This document shows, piece after piece, positions 10,988-22,117 of a DNA stretch of 64,000 nucleotides. The stretch is taken from positions 1 through 64,000 of the forward strand of contig RPFO01001343.1 in assembly GCA_009746045.1 (NCBI GenBank). Direction: 5' to 3'. Source of the stretch: Mesostigma viride (Eukaryota; Streptophyta; Mesostigmatophyceae; Mesostigmatales; Mesostigmataceae). A program made the translations under genes and the position numbers. Below the pieces are notes generated by a model. The model saw nothing but the letters and a program-made list of their open reading frames with translations. It made no database searches and had not been told where the DNA came from. Positions within the stretch are counted from its first letter, which is position 1, and each line of letters opens with the position of its first letter.

Positions 10988-12743
10988 ATGAGTGGTTCGA
11001 AGACACAATCACCTTTATACCCTACTGATCCAAGTGCAAGAGATCCATTACCATCTCGTGAGCTTATTACTAGGGAAGGTGCTGAGACGACTACTCTTAC
11101 TCCACGGCGTCAACTTGATTTCAATCATACTTCTATGTCTGAAGTGAGGCGGGCCTCGTTGTCTGTTGGGCCCAAGTTCTCCGTCATTGCGTCTGGTCTC
11201 CAACCAGGCGAGCCATCGCTAACCGGCGTGGGTCGAGGAGGGTCGCTGTCACCCAGGATCACAAGCGCGCGAACGAGTCCTGTGCCGAGTGCATCATCAT
11301 CATTTCTCTTTCCGGTTAATACCACGCCAGGACGAGACGGGACCAGATTAGCAACGGATTGCCTCTCAGCAGCTAAGCTCAGGTTACAACAAGATGAACA
11401 ACACGCAGCAATGTATAGAAAGATGGTGGAGGAGGTGGAACAGGATGTGGGAAGACTTCGTCAGAGAATTGAGGAGGAGGAGGCGGCCATGCGTGACATG
11501 GTTGCTGGAGTGGGGAGAGAGGCTCCTAGGTTGGGTGACAGAGGGGTTCTACCTTATCGTACCGCAGTTACTACGAGGAATGAGACGCAGGATAGCGAGA
11601 GGCAGGATCCCACGCAGACGACCTCGGTCACCTTCACCACGCCCGCCAGCGACGTCCCCGTGAACGTCACCATACCACCGCATCAAGGTTCAGCCCCACC
11701 ATTTCCAAAAATTGAATCCGTAGACAAGCTGTCGCTCACTAATCTAACTCACCGCAGTTTCGATCATTTCTCTACTCGATTCCAGGACGTGTTCGCTATC
11801 CATTTCGCCAACTATGGCAAGAGAGCGGAAGAACGACTTTCCCTAGACATCCAGAAGAAGATGGTTCGTCAGCGAATGAGCGACAGTGCAGCCGACAGGT
11901 TTGATGAGTTTTTACGTTCCACGGCAGGTAATACTTGCAAGGATTTACCATCCCTAATGCTTTCATTTCGACGTTTTTTACTTCCCCAGGATCAGCTCCG
12001 TCTGGACCGGGATGCGTTAGCCAACTGTACCCAGGCAGGCCTGACGCTACCACAATACGTGGAGACGTTTACCAACCTGAGGGCCAAAATCCCCCAGTGT
12101 TCTGATTCTGAGGCTCTTCACAGGTTCCTTCATGGGCTCTCCCCTCAAGTCAGGGTGGATATTGACAAGCACTTCTCCCCTTACGACTATGTCGAGTGGA
12201 AGTGGGATACAGTGCTGTCTTATGCCCTCACGCTGTGCCGTGTACCTGATTTTTCCCTCAAGTGGGAGCCCACTGCAGGCAACCAAGCATCTGCTGTCAA
12301 GAAGCCCATGAACCAGCTGAATGCTGTGGTGGAGTAGCTTCATGCCCTGGAGCAATCCAAGGGTGCCTGAACATTTCACCTGTGGCCAGCTTGGGCACTT
12401 TGCACGGGATTGCCCCAAACGAGACCAGTTTCCTGCTGACACCAGAGGCCCTCAGGGGGTGCTGCCCTTCACCAGGCCACCCAGTCTATCTCCAGGGGTG
12501 AACCAGAGCGACCACAGGATGCAGCCTGGGTTCAAGCCCAACTTTCAGACGTCAGGCAGGGGACCCTTCCAGCCAAAGACCTTCAGCAGACAAGACAGGA
12601 GGAGGATGGTCAACGCTCTTTGGCACCTTCTAGCTGAGGAGGACGAGGGAGATGGGGGAGAGGATGACCCAGATGAGCAGCAGGTGCAACCTTCACTCGG
12701 GAGCTCGTCTTCAGACCAACCCCCTGAGTTGCCAAAAAACTAG
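10988..12743 (+). pseudogene. gag: gag of Ty3-A, broken
   Basis: Starts at ATG 10988 (MSGSKTQSPLYPT...). The capsid-like region is closely similar to gag of Ty3-B. TAG at 12335-12337 and a second stop shortly after fall just before the zinc knuckle, which continues in another frame as FTCGQLGHFARDC (its first Cys is replaced). The downstream tail is Q/P-rich. Capsid assembly and nucleic-acid binding would be the ancestral roles. Confidence 0.85.
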
Positions 12744-12797
12744 TGGAGCCCCCAGGACTACGTCCAGCAGTGGAGCTGACTGGTTTGCCTGCATGAT

Positions 12798-13104
12798 GTG
12801 CATGTTCGTCCCGTGAACAACCTGTCTGTTTCTGGCACTGTCACCTCTTTTGGCCCTCCTATCCCCAGTCAGCTTTTGAAGTTTCAAGCTAGGCTGTTAA
12901 ACGTGCCAGTCCCTTTGGCCCAGCCTGTATGTCTCTTCATGATTGACTCTGGTGCAGGGAGTAACTACATCTCTACTTCTCTGGTGCAGGAGCTGCAATT
13001 GCCAGTCCTTCCTCACCCTGTACCTGTCAGCCGGGTCCAATATTCTGATGGTAGGCAAAGTAACTCACCAGGCTATGTGCACTTGATGTTTCAGGTGTGC
13101 CCAT
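12798..13104 (+). pseudogene. Protease of Ty3-A, N-terminal part
   Basis: Contains the retropepsin active site FMIDSGAGSNYIST. The frame is cut after FQVC by the copia-like element at 13105. The rest of the domain (VTADVIPLTAADVILGMPW) resumes at 19751. Confidence 0.85.
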
Positions 13105-13592
13105 AGTTAGTCTCCATGCTTTGCTGCATGCAGACTAAGTCTCAAAGGCATTGTGAATACAACGTATGAATAAGCCTTGTAAACCTACGTTGGTATGTGA
13201 ATATAAATACCACGTGGGCTATGCAGATAGGAATGCTAGTCGAGTCGCATACGTTTCCCTAGATAGGTACTTTGGGTACTGGGGTACGTGACAGATGTCA
13301 GTACCCAGTATACGTAGTGTCCTGTCATTGGACGGTACTAGAGTATCCTAGATAGGGACCGTACTGCAGCGTGCATTGATCTGTGATCACACGATGCAGT
13401 GACTAGACTGCGACCTGTCATCGTGCGGCCTCGGGCCAACGGTCTGCACCCAACGGTCACTGGCGGCGCAGCCAGTGAGAGGAACGTTGATAAAGGGTAA
13501 ACCTATTTTCTAATGAACCAAGCAATTCATTGCTCTCAGCACACCGTGTTCTCAAGCATTGTACATAGTCGGTCATTTCTCATTTACTAACT
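13105..13592 (+). repeat. 5' LTR of the copia-like element, 488 bp
   Basis: Runs from AGTTAGTCTCC to TTTACTAACT. The first and last six bases are inverted repeats. It differs from the 3' LTR mainly by CATGCA versus TA near position 25. The LTR pair is otherwise almost identical, so the insertion is young relative to its host element. Confidence 0.9.
13202..13209 (+). promoter_or_regulatory. TATA box in the 5' LTR
   Basis: TATAAATA about 100 bp into the LTR, repeated at the equivalent place in the 3' LTR (19360-19367). Probable pol II promoter of the element. Confidence 0.5.
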
Positions 13593-13632
13593 TGAATTTT
13601 ATAAACGCTCTTCAGCAACATCAAACTCAACA

Positions 13633-14150
13633 ATGGTTCAAACCGGCACTGGAAAAAAAAAAAAAGAAAAAAAAAAGAAAAGAAACTATATCTTGGGGAC
13701 GACGATGATGATCAGCGTCGTCCGCCAGACAACAGGGCACCGGCTGATGTCGGTGCGCCTGCATGCAATAACAACAAAACAAAAAGAAGACAAGGAAAAA
13801 GAAAAAGAAAACAAAAGAACAACCATGACAATACCAGCCAGGTGGAGGGTCCGGCTGCCGCGAGGCAGTCCGAACAACCCCCCTCCCCTGTGCGCCAGCC
13901 GGTGGCGGAGCCGGTTCCCCTACGGGGCACCGACCAACCCTCTTCCCCGGCGGCTGCGACAGCAGCACCCACTGCTGGAGCAGCCATGGCAGCGGCAATG
14001 CGGCAGGAAAACAACCCCCCAGGAGGCACCGGCCCCGCGCCGGCCCCTGGGGCTTCCAGCGTAAGCAAGTCCGTTGCTTTCTTTCCTCATGCATGCTCTG
14101 ATATAATGCTCAAGAGCGGTGGCTATCTTTTCAACATATCATAACCAAAC
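13633..14150 (+). pseudogene. Gag N-terminal region of the copia-like element
   Basis: Begins ATGGTTCAAACC and soon reaches two poly-A runs (13653-13680) where the frame is ambiguous. Downstream, K/N/R-rich then P/A/Q-rich sequence (EGPAAARQSEQPPSPVRQP) runs to about 14090. The composition resembles a disordered gag N-terminus, but there is no conserved motif. Confidence 0.35.
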
Positions 14151-14992
14151 AGAAAGCTATCGCTGCAGCATGAGGAGCATAGAAACGCTCCAGCTGTTAT
14201 GTGATAAAAGCACTCCTGGCCTATCCCCATCGCCGGCGGTGGGCGGCCTGGGCTGGACGGCATATGCAAACGAGACAAGTATCACCGTCCACCCCAACGT
14301 GAGTTATCTGAATGAATGTCATGTCTTTTGAACGCAGATCTCCCCATTTTATTTGGGATGAGTGTAAGGGTATTGTTGCTTTCTTGGCAGCACAGCCTCT
14401 ACCCTCTAGGGAGACTGTTGATCCTCTCTATGTCAGGGCTGAGGGCCCTTAATCAAACCCACTGCTGTCAACTCCCTAGACATGGAGCTTGCCCAGCCGC
14501 CGCACATAATCAATAACGCATGCAGTAGTGGCAGAAGCCATTACCAAACGCATGTACTTGCGGGTAAAGACCTGGCTGGTGCTAACGCTCAAGCAGCACC
14601 GGGAGGCAATAACAAGAAACACTAACAGAACACAAACAAACAAACAAAACTGTTACCAAACCATGGTTGGTGTTGAGGCAGCACAGACAGATGCTGTCCT
14701 CTCACTACAAACAAACAAACGAAACGGTTACCAAGCCATGGTTGGTGTTGAGGCGGCACGGCTACTGTCCTCTCACTGCAAACAAACAAACGAAACGGTT
14801 AACAAACCATGGTTGGTGTTGAGGCAGCACAGCTACTGTCCTCTCATTACAAGCAAACAAACGAAAATGTTACCGAACCATGGTGGGTTTTGAGGCAGCA
14901 AAGATACTGTCCTCTCCATCAATACAATGAACAAACAAGAAAAGCTGCGATTAATTAACAATAACAACAACAACAACCGGCCCCAACAGGGC
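14151..14992 (+). repeat. Tandem duplications inside gag of the copia-like element
   Basis: Four imperfect units of about 70-80 bp (14590-14905), each containing CAAACAAACRAAAC and a segment CCATGGTTGGTGTTGAGGC. A related copy of the same segment stands at 15450-15480 before integrase, and 14450-14510 resembles the integrase start at 15500-15560. This looks like internal duplication and decay rather than a functional coding region. Confidence 0.55.
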
Positions 14993-15185
<193 letters not shown>

Positions 15186-15365
15186 AGGCAACCTGGCAAC
15201 CCTGGAAGGGTCAGGTGCCTGAGGTGCTTCCAGACGGGGCACAGCCGCAACCAGTGCAACCACAACCCTACACTGGTCAACAATGTGGATCTCTGCTCAG
15301 GCTGCCACTACACGAGGCACAACCTGGCCAGCTCCAGGCAGCCGTTGCAACAGGCCTCGCTACCC
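15186..15365 (+). CDS. CCHC zinc knuckle of the copia-like Gag
   Basis: In the frame of codon 15213, CLRCFQTGHSRNQC matches CX2CX4HX4C. A second Cys cluster, CSGCHYTRHN, follows. This is the nucleocapsid-type RNA-binding motif of Gag. The frame closes near 15375, and integrase begins in the same nominal frame at about 15486. Confidence 0.75.
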
Positions 15366-15485
15366 AAATCAATGTGAGTTCTCTCACCTTGCTTACTCTG
15401 AGGATGATGATCTCATTACCATTGGGGATGGCAGCCAGGGCATAATTGATTTTGAGGCAGCAACCTTACTGTCCTCCCAACACCC

Positions 15486-17237
15486 TGTCTGGAACCTTAC
15501 ATAAAAGCACTAACCCCTACTGTTGACAACTCCATAGATATCAAGGAGCTTGCTCATCAGCTGCACCTAGCCATGGGTCATGAAACAGTGGCTGAGGAAC
15601 TGGCCAGACGGCTGGGGGGTAGTAGCATGGGAAAACAACTCAGGAATGCAGTAAAACTGGCTAGACAACACTGTCAAGAATGTCAGTTCAATAGCCCCAA
15701 ACCTCAAAAATGGCATACTGCAACTCCTTCCACCACTAGGGGCATGATAGTGGGGGATGTGATGCACATCAACAAAGATGTCCAACCCTACCTGATCCTA
15801 AAAGATTCATGGTCCAGGTTCACAGTAATGGAACCCCTACCTGGCATGTCTGCAGGGCAGCTACGTGTTGCACTCATGATTGCTTTACCCAGATTCTACC
15901 CAGTTGACAGAATTTTGCTTGATCAACAATTTTCTTGTCTGACTGACCTGGAAGGGTGTGAAGCAATAGAGATTGCTGGGCTGGAAGATCATGAGGGTCA
16001 GGGGGTCATTGAAAGAACCATCAGATCTGTCAAAACCCTACTAGCCAAAAATCCTTCCAAGGATGCTACTTCAGGGGTCTATTGTGACAGGGCACTCTGG
16101 TGTCATGAAATGTGCACAACCCTAAACATGAGACCTGTCTTGCATGCCAAGTGGGGTGAAGTAATCCCAGCAGGCCTGCAGGCAGGTGTATATCCCCCAG
16201 AGGTGATAGCACTGTACAACACTGCACGTGCACAAACCTCAGCAAAACTGGCAGAAAAAGATAAAACCCATCCCAGGCCAGTATTCCAAAAAGGTGATCA
16301 AGTTCTCTATTACAAGGAAAACAGCTTTGGTAAGGTTGGAACTTGGCTAGGTCCAGTTACCATCCGTGGATTTACCAAAAACAGCAAGACCGTGGAGGTC
16401 AAGCACAATATCAATGGGAAGCGTCACAGGGTGAGCTGTCATAGAATTAAGAAGTATTATTCTCCCATGGCAGACGTGCCTGGGGAAGAGTCTTTAAGCA
16501 TGGACTCACTACTTCTATCTGGCAACTCCAGCATGCCCAGCAGTAGCCCTGAGCCACCAATTACTGCTGTTGACAGCACCACAGCACCCTCTGTGAACCC
16601 TTCCACCCTCAGTGAAGCCAGGCCCACTTCACAACCTGGGGATTGCTTAACCAGGCACGAGGTAGCTGGGTTGGAAGCATTAGCTCAGCCCCAAGGCACC
16701 AAATTGTCTGCCAACCCTCCCGCTCTGAGGTCAAGATTGGCAGTCGCCTTGCAAGCACTACACAGGTCACATAAGCAACAAGCTGCTGTGGCCGAAGGGT
16801 TGGCAAAAGTCTCAGCTGTGTGCACTAGTCAGGACCCCTGGACCCTGGCAATAGACACTCAGGCACAGGTCAGTGTGATCAGTGCACAAGCCATCCCTGG
16901 TCTTGAGATTGCACCTTCATTTTGGGCACGGGTGCAGGATTTCTCAGGCCAAAGCTCACTGGATGTAGTGGGACAAGTGATGCTCCCTATACTTGGTATT
17001 CAGACACCCTTCCAGGTGGTGGAGGGGTACTCTGGTAACACCTTGTTGGGGGAACCTTTTGTATCCTATCCTGGGGTGCTTATCTCAGCTAATGAGCTCA
17101 GTGTCACAGGGGTGGGTGCAGTTCCTCTGGACCACTTTAAAATCCCTCTCTCCAGTATTGTCCCTGGTATGGATGCTGTCATCAAGGCAGTCAACACTCA
17201 GTATGCACCAGGGGAGATCCCTGATTGGACAAGTTAG
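15486..17237 (+). CDS. Integrase followed by retropepsin-like domain (copia-like element)
   Basis: An open frame of about 580 codons. The N-terminal zinc domain has His residues in ELAHQLHLAMGH and the pair HCQECQ. The catalytic core has D in GDVMHI, D in ILLDQQF and E in GVIERTIRSVK (DDE). A C-terminal module, KGDQVLYY..WLGPVTI, resembles the GPF/Y module of Ty3 and retroviral integrases more than copia. After a linker, residues around 16850-17090 give LAIDTQAQVSVIS and NTLLGEPFV, a retropepsin-like pair with DTQA in place of DTGA. The frame ends at 17237, 13 nt inside the RT frame (-1 relation). Confidence 0.75.
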   Translation, partial: CLEPYIKALTPTVDNSIDIKELAHQLHLAMGHETVAEELARRLGGSSMGKQLRNAVKLARQHCQECQFNSPKPQKWHTATPSTTRGMIVGDVMHINKDVQPYLILKDSWSRFTVMEPLPGMSAGQLRVALMIALPRFYPVDRILLDQQFSCLTDLEGCEAIEIAGLEDHEGQGVIERTIRSVKTLLAKNPSKDATSGVYCDRALWCHEMCTTLNMRPVLHAKWGEVIPAGLQAGVYPPEVIALYNTARAQTSAKLAEKDKTHPRPVFQKGDQVLYYKENSFGKVGTWLGPVTIRGFTKNSKTVEVKHNINGKRHRVSCHRIKKYYSPMADVPGEESLSMDSLLLSGNSSMPSSSPEPPITAVDSTTAPSVNPSTLSEARPTSQPGDCLTRHEVAGLEALAQPQGTKLSANPPALRSRLAVALQALHRSHKQQAAVAEGLAKVSAVCTSQDPWTLAIDTQAQVSVISAQAIPGLEIAPSFWARVQDFSGQSSLDVVGQVMLPILGIQTPFQVVEGYSGNTLLGEPFVSYPGVLISANELSVTGVGAVPLDHFKIPLSSIVPGMDAVIKAVNTQYAPGEIPDWTS

Positions 17238-18365
17238 TGCACAGCCAGTTCCTCCATCCCTCAGCCTTTGGGCTGGGTAAGTGGGACATAGCCATGCACT
17301 CACCCCACCAAATCTCCCACGTCATACAAGAATGCAAAACACAAAAAGGGTTTACCAAGTGGCTGATGGCCATTGTCCACCAAGCCAGGCAGGAATGGGT
17401 CCTGCCCAACCCCAAAAACCCTCAATACAAACCTCCTGTCACCCCTTCATGGGACGTGCCAGAGGGAGCCAAAAAGCTCAGATTAAAATTTGTTCTCAAA
17501 CAAAAACCACAAAAAGTGGGCTCCCCAATCTTCCATGCCAGACCATGTGTCACAGAATTAAAGGGGACATCCACACTGCCAAAAGGGGAAACCTACACAC
17601 CTGGGCTGCAACAAACCTCACTCAGGATCATGCTCTCCCTATTCCTCCACAACCTCAATGCAGGCCAAGACTATGTCTGCAAAGCCACTGATATTAAAAG
17701 GGCCTTCCTCAGGGGGGACCCAGAAAAGGCTGAATCTGTGTGGAAAGGGAAGGTGTACGTGGTAGACACCCCAGCTGTGTGGAAACCTTACATTGATGAG
17801 CCCCACCTTATCATCAACATTGGGGTGGAAGGGCTTGTCAGTGCCCCAAAATTTTCAGAGACTCAGCAGAGGAAGTATTCAAAAAGCTCAAGGCCACGTA
17901 TGATGACCTGGACCCATGCTTTTTTGTTGTACCCACCCCCTCTGGACTGCTGTTCTTTGTGTGGCATGGAGATGACCAACTCATTTGTGGGCCTAGAGCT
18001 GAGGTGGAAACATTTATTCAGCAGGTCCAGGAATCATATGAGATTGGCAAACAGGTGGAATTGAGCACAACCCCCATCCAGTTCTGTGGCATCATGTTGC
18101 AGCTGCATAGGCAGCCAGATCAGTGGGTCTGCTCTCTCTCCCCTCCTGCAGAATATATCCAAGATTGTCTAGATCTGCTGCAGACAACTACCTCCCCTTA
18201 CACATGTGTGCCACTGTTCAGGGCAAACTGGGGTGGTGGTCAGCCATCTGTGGGGCTCCCTTAGCTGTCATCAGCAGGGTCACCCATGATGTTCTAGTCA
18301 AGATAAAATGCAGTCACATCAGGAAGTTGGTCAATGACTGCCCCCCCTCATCCTCCATGGCCTGA
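17225..18365 (+). pseudogene. Reverse transcriptase of the copia-like element, frame-broken
   Basis: The Ty1/copia RT signature is recognisable: ATDIKRAFLRGD corresponds to the first catalytic Asp block and FVWHGDDQLICG to the YVDD block. The frame must change near 17848-17855 (A4T4, one base missing) and again near 18220. The C-terminal part (GAPLAVISRVTHDVLVKIK) resembles the copia RT/RNase H connection. RNA-dependent DNA synthesis would be the ancestral function. Confidence 0.75.
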
Positions 18366-18370
18366 ATCTG

Positions 18371-18898
18371 ATGGAAGACATCCACATCCAATGTGTCATG
18401 GACAGCTCCATGGAGAGCAGAACAATCAATCAGATGGGGGCACGGGAATCAGGGCTGTTTTTTCTCACCAACAGGTCAGATTACATGTCCCTCACTTCCT
18501 GGTACAGCAGGCTACACCGCAGAAAACCTGGCAGCAGCAACTCAGCTGAATGTCGTGCTGTGGTGTCTGCTGCATTGCATGCTCGTTCCCTGCAGCACAT
18601 GCTCACCTGGCTACAAACCCAGGCAGGCAGCACATGCAATGTCATCTCACATCTCTACACTGACAGCTTCTCTGTGATCAGTTTTCTAACCAAGAAATCT
18701 GTCTCTGCTGCTGTCCACACTGACTTGGATTGGGCGATCCTCAAACAGGAGGCCACCTACTTTTCCAGCTGGACTCATGTGGATGATGAGGACAACCCAG
18801 CAGACGCTCTAACGAAGCTGCGGGATGCTGCTGGCCAACAGTACCAGCTCCTCTTTCAGAACATGAACCCCTATGGTATCAAAGTCAGTGTTTGAATA
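18371..18898 (+). CDS. RNase H of the copia-like element
   Basis: An intact frame of 174 codons matching the copia-type RNase H layout: DSSMES, NSAECRAVVSAALHARSL (Glu block), LYTDSFSVISFL (Asp block) and DEDNPADALTKL near the C-terminus. It degrades RNA in RNA-DNA hybrids. AATAAA follows the stop at 18895-18900. Confidence 0.8.
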
Positions 18899-19266
18899 AA
18901 TGACTGGCCATAGCTCAGTACACAACCATCACACCCCCCTACCACAGCGATAGCTGCTGGGCGCCATAAAATTCAACACATTTGCTGTGGGGTGTGAGTG
19001 CTGACTAGGTCAGATTTCTATCCATTTGCAGCTTGAGGGCACAAGCCTTGTGTACACCTTAATGTGTGCTCCAATAACTGGCCAAACCAGCCAGCTGTGT
19101 ACACCTTCTGTAATGTGCAATTTAACACCTGGCCAGAACAGCCAGCTGTAACCAACCTGGCTCAACCAGCCATGTCTCTTGTGTACCCCTAATCAACTTA
19201 AAAACAATAACAATAATGTTGGGGGTGCAGACCTGCATTCAGAAATAAATAATAAAACAATACTGG
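18899..19266 (+). other. 3' untranslated part of the copia-like element
   Basis: Contains several imperfect copies of CTGGCCARAMCAGCCAGCTG (19078-19170). No polypurine tract precedes the 3' LTR. The last 25 bases are A/T rich and end CAATACTGG. Confidence 0.5.
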
Positions 19267-19750
19267 AGTTAGTCTCCATGCTTTGCTGTAGACTAAGTCT
19301 CAAAGGCATTGTGAATACAACGTATGAATAAGCCTTGTAAACCTACGTTGGTATGTGAATATAAATACCACGTGGGCTATGCAGATAGGAATGCTAGTCG
19401 AGTCGCATACGTTTCCCTAGATAGGTACTTTGGGTACTGGGGTACGTGACAGATGTCAGTACCCAGTATACGTAGTGTCCTGTCATTGGACGGTACTAGA
19501 GTATCCTAGATAGGGACCGTACTGCAGCGTGCATTGATCTGTGATCACACGATGCAGTGACTAGACTGCGACCTGTCATCGTGCGGCCTCGGGCCAACGG
19601 TCTGCACCCAACGGTCACTGGCGGCGCAGCCAGTGAGAGGAACGTTGATAAAGGGTAAACCTATTTTCTAATGAACCAAGCAATTCATTGCTCTCAGCAC
19701 ACCGTGTTCTCAAGCATTGTACATAGTCGGTCATTTCTCATTTACTAACT
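19267..19750 (+). repeat. 3' LTR of the copia-like element, 484 bp
   Basis: Same termini and sequence as the 5' LTR apart from a few bases. It is followed by the target duplication CCCAT and the resumed protease of Ty3-A. Confidence 0.9.
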
Positions 19751-20053
19751 CCCATCCCAAACCCTGTCAGTCACTGCAGACGTTATTCCACTCACCGCTG
19801 CTGACGTGATTCTGGGGATGCCATGGTTGGAGTATGCTAATCCTGTCATCTTGTGGGCTGAGAAGGTGGTGCAGTTTCAGGATGGGTCGGTGTGGGACGC
19901 GACTACGGTGGTAAAGGGGGGAGAAAGACCAGCCACAGTGTGCTGTTCTACCAATGAGGCGGTCAATGATGGGAGAGGGGTATAGTTGCAGGTGCTCCAG
20001 AGAGGGCCCAGGGGCCTACCAGGGAGGAGAAACGTGCAGCTCTGCTTAAACAT
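19751..20053 (+). pseudogene. Protease of Ty3-A, C-terminal part
   Basis: Resumes with the ADVILGMPWLEYANPVILW block that pairs with the DSGA half at 12950. A stop near 19984 and a frame change separate it from RT. Confidence 0.75.
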
Positions 20054-21069
20054 GTGTGGTCTGCCAAGCACACCCTGTCTTATTTAGCCACTTATCCAGT
20101 GGACCACGTCTTCTTTCTGCATCTGATTCCCAACTCACCCTCTGATGAGACCCAGGGTCACACGGTGAATGCAGTGAACCCAGCACCAGCAGCCGTCACA
20201 GAGGAGGAACAGAAGCTACATGATGCCCTACTGGACAGGTTTGCTTCTATCTTTGAGGACAAGATGCCTCAGTATCCCCCTGAAGGCCCTATCACTCATG
20301 TCATCAAACTCATGGATGGTGCCAGGCCCCCTTTTGTGCCCATGTACAGGATGGGGCCAGCAGAGATGGCAGAACTGAAGATCATCTTGACTGGATTGTT
20401 GGAGGCTGGGCTCATTCTCCCTGCTAACAGCCCTTTCAGCTCTGGATGTTTGTTGGTTCCCAAGCATGATGGTGGATGGAGGTTGTGCATTGATTTGAGG
20501 GGCCTGAACAAGGTCACGGTGAAGTCTAAGTACCCTTTGCCCAGGATTGATGAGTTGCTGGAGAGGACAGCTGGAGCATCTTACTTCACCAAGTTTGACC
20601 TCAGGCACGCTTTCTGGCAGATCAGGGTAGCCACAGAGGAAATTCCCAAGACGGCATTCTCCACGCCATGGGGTCAGTTCCAGTGGACAGTGATGCCCAT
20701 GGGGGCTTCCAACAGCCCTGCTACCATGCAGATGTATGCGAATGCCATCTTTGGCCACCTGACAGGAAACTCACTGCCCCAAATTTCCCCTGATCTTAGG
20801 AACCCTAGGTTCAAGGACATTGCCCACCTTTGTGACCCTGCAAGACCTGTGTTCAGGACCTGCGTGGTGGCCTACATGAACGACATCCTGGTGCACTCAA
20901 GGACTTTCAAGGAGCATCTGGAGAACGTGGAGGAGGTTCTGAAGGTCATCCAGCAGTACCACTTATCTGTCAAGAGGTCTAAGGTGGAGTGGGGGCACGA
21001 GGTGGGGTTTCTGGGGTACAAGTTGAGCTCCTTGGGCATGACACCTGACAGTGCTAAGATTGCAGCCAT
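20054..21069 (+). pseudogene. Reverse transcriptase of Ty3-A, truncated and active-site mutant
   Basis: Ty3-type RT palm: MYRMGPAEMAELK, GCLLVPKHDGGWRLCIDLRG, FTKFDLRHAFWQIR and QFQWTVMPMGASNSP. The catalytic motif reads AYMNDILVH, because the first Asp codon of the YMDD pair is AAC at 20879-20881 (GAC in Ty3-B), which should abolish polymerase activity. Similarity to Ty3-B ends after MTPDSAKIAA, where unrelated sequence starts. Thumb, RNase H and integrase are absent. Confidence 0.85.
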
Positions 21070-21465
21070 GCATCCCCTACCAGCCATTAAGAATGTTGTA
21101 CTCCAGCACGCAAAATGTACTTCGTACCGAAGTTTGTCTTTTTATGCTGAAAATTGTCATGCATGATGTTTGCAACCAAAATAGACCTCGTACAAAGTTT
21201 GGTATCGATCGGACGTCATCTTGGTGACATTTGCTAGCAATAATATAGGTACATTTTTGTCATTTTTAAGTATTGACGTGCTGCCTGAATTTACGCGTCA
21301 GACGACTGACGTGCAGACAAAATTTATGCGTCAGTCGACTGACGCAGAGCCAACATTTACGCGTCAGCTGTCTGACGCGCGGACGAAAAAGTCGAACGCG
21401 TCAGACACTGACGCGTCAGCGGCTGACGCACGCGTACCGTTACTAAAAACACTGATACAGAGCCA
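21070..21465. other. Spacer with a cluster of GCGTCAG dyads
   Basis: Non-coding DNA between the Ty3-A truncation and LINE-A. It holds a 15 nt hairpin ACTTCG-TAC-CGAAGT near 21120 and the dyad array listed next. Confidence 0.5.
21295..21429. repeat. Array of five GCGTCAG-N3/4-CTGACGC palindromes
   Basis: Dyads at 21295-21312, 21328-21345, 21361-21378, 21398-21414 and 21413-21429. The second is a perfect 18 bp palindrome (GCGTCAGTCGACTGACGC). The first three are spaced 33 bp apart with A-rich spacers; the last two overlap. Arms are conserved while the 3-4 nt centres vary (ACGA, TCGA, CTGT, ACA, CGG). Confidence 0.85.
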
Positions 21466-22117
21466 TGTCAAAGCTCTACTATACTACGATAAGACCAATG
21501 GAAACTCCTAACGGGAGGAACCTAATAGCCCTGCTGCACCGCAAAATCAGCCCGCGTACGGCGGAGCATGATGTCAGCCATGGCCCGAGTCAGCGCCACC
21601 GACAAGCGCTGACGCCAATATGACGTCCAGGTCCGCGCCGACCATGGGGCCCGCTGGCCCTCCAGGTCCAGCCGGTCCTCCCGGAGCCGGCAACACTCCT
21701 TGAAGAAGGCGGAGGTCAGGGGCCCCATGGCCCCAAACTCCTCCAGGACAAAGGGCACCACACGATGGTGCCCGACGTCGCCGTAGTCCAGGAGCTTGGC
21801 CCGCTCCGCCCGGTCCGCCGTGTAACCTGCCGTGAGGGAGGCCCCAGCCACGTGGCTAAGAGTCAAGGGCCGCGCCACCGAAACGGCAATAAGCAGATGC
21901 CGACCGCCCCCCTCAAAGTCCAGCACCACGATGTCAGGCCGGTGGTTGGGGGAATAGAAGGTGCAGCTCCATCCGCATCCTCGGACCGGATGTTCGCGTG
22001 GGGGAAAACCGACCGAACCATGGCGAGCACCACCGTCAGGAGGACAGTGCATGTGCAAATACAAATACCAATTCTGATTCTGTTGGCCCCCCATGCAGGC
22101 AAGGTAGTGAGTCCCCG

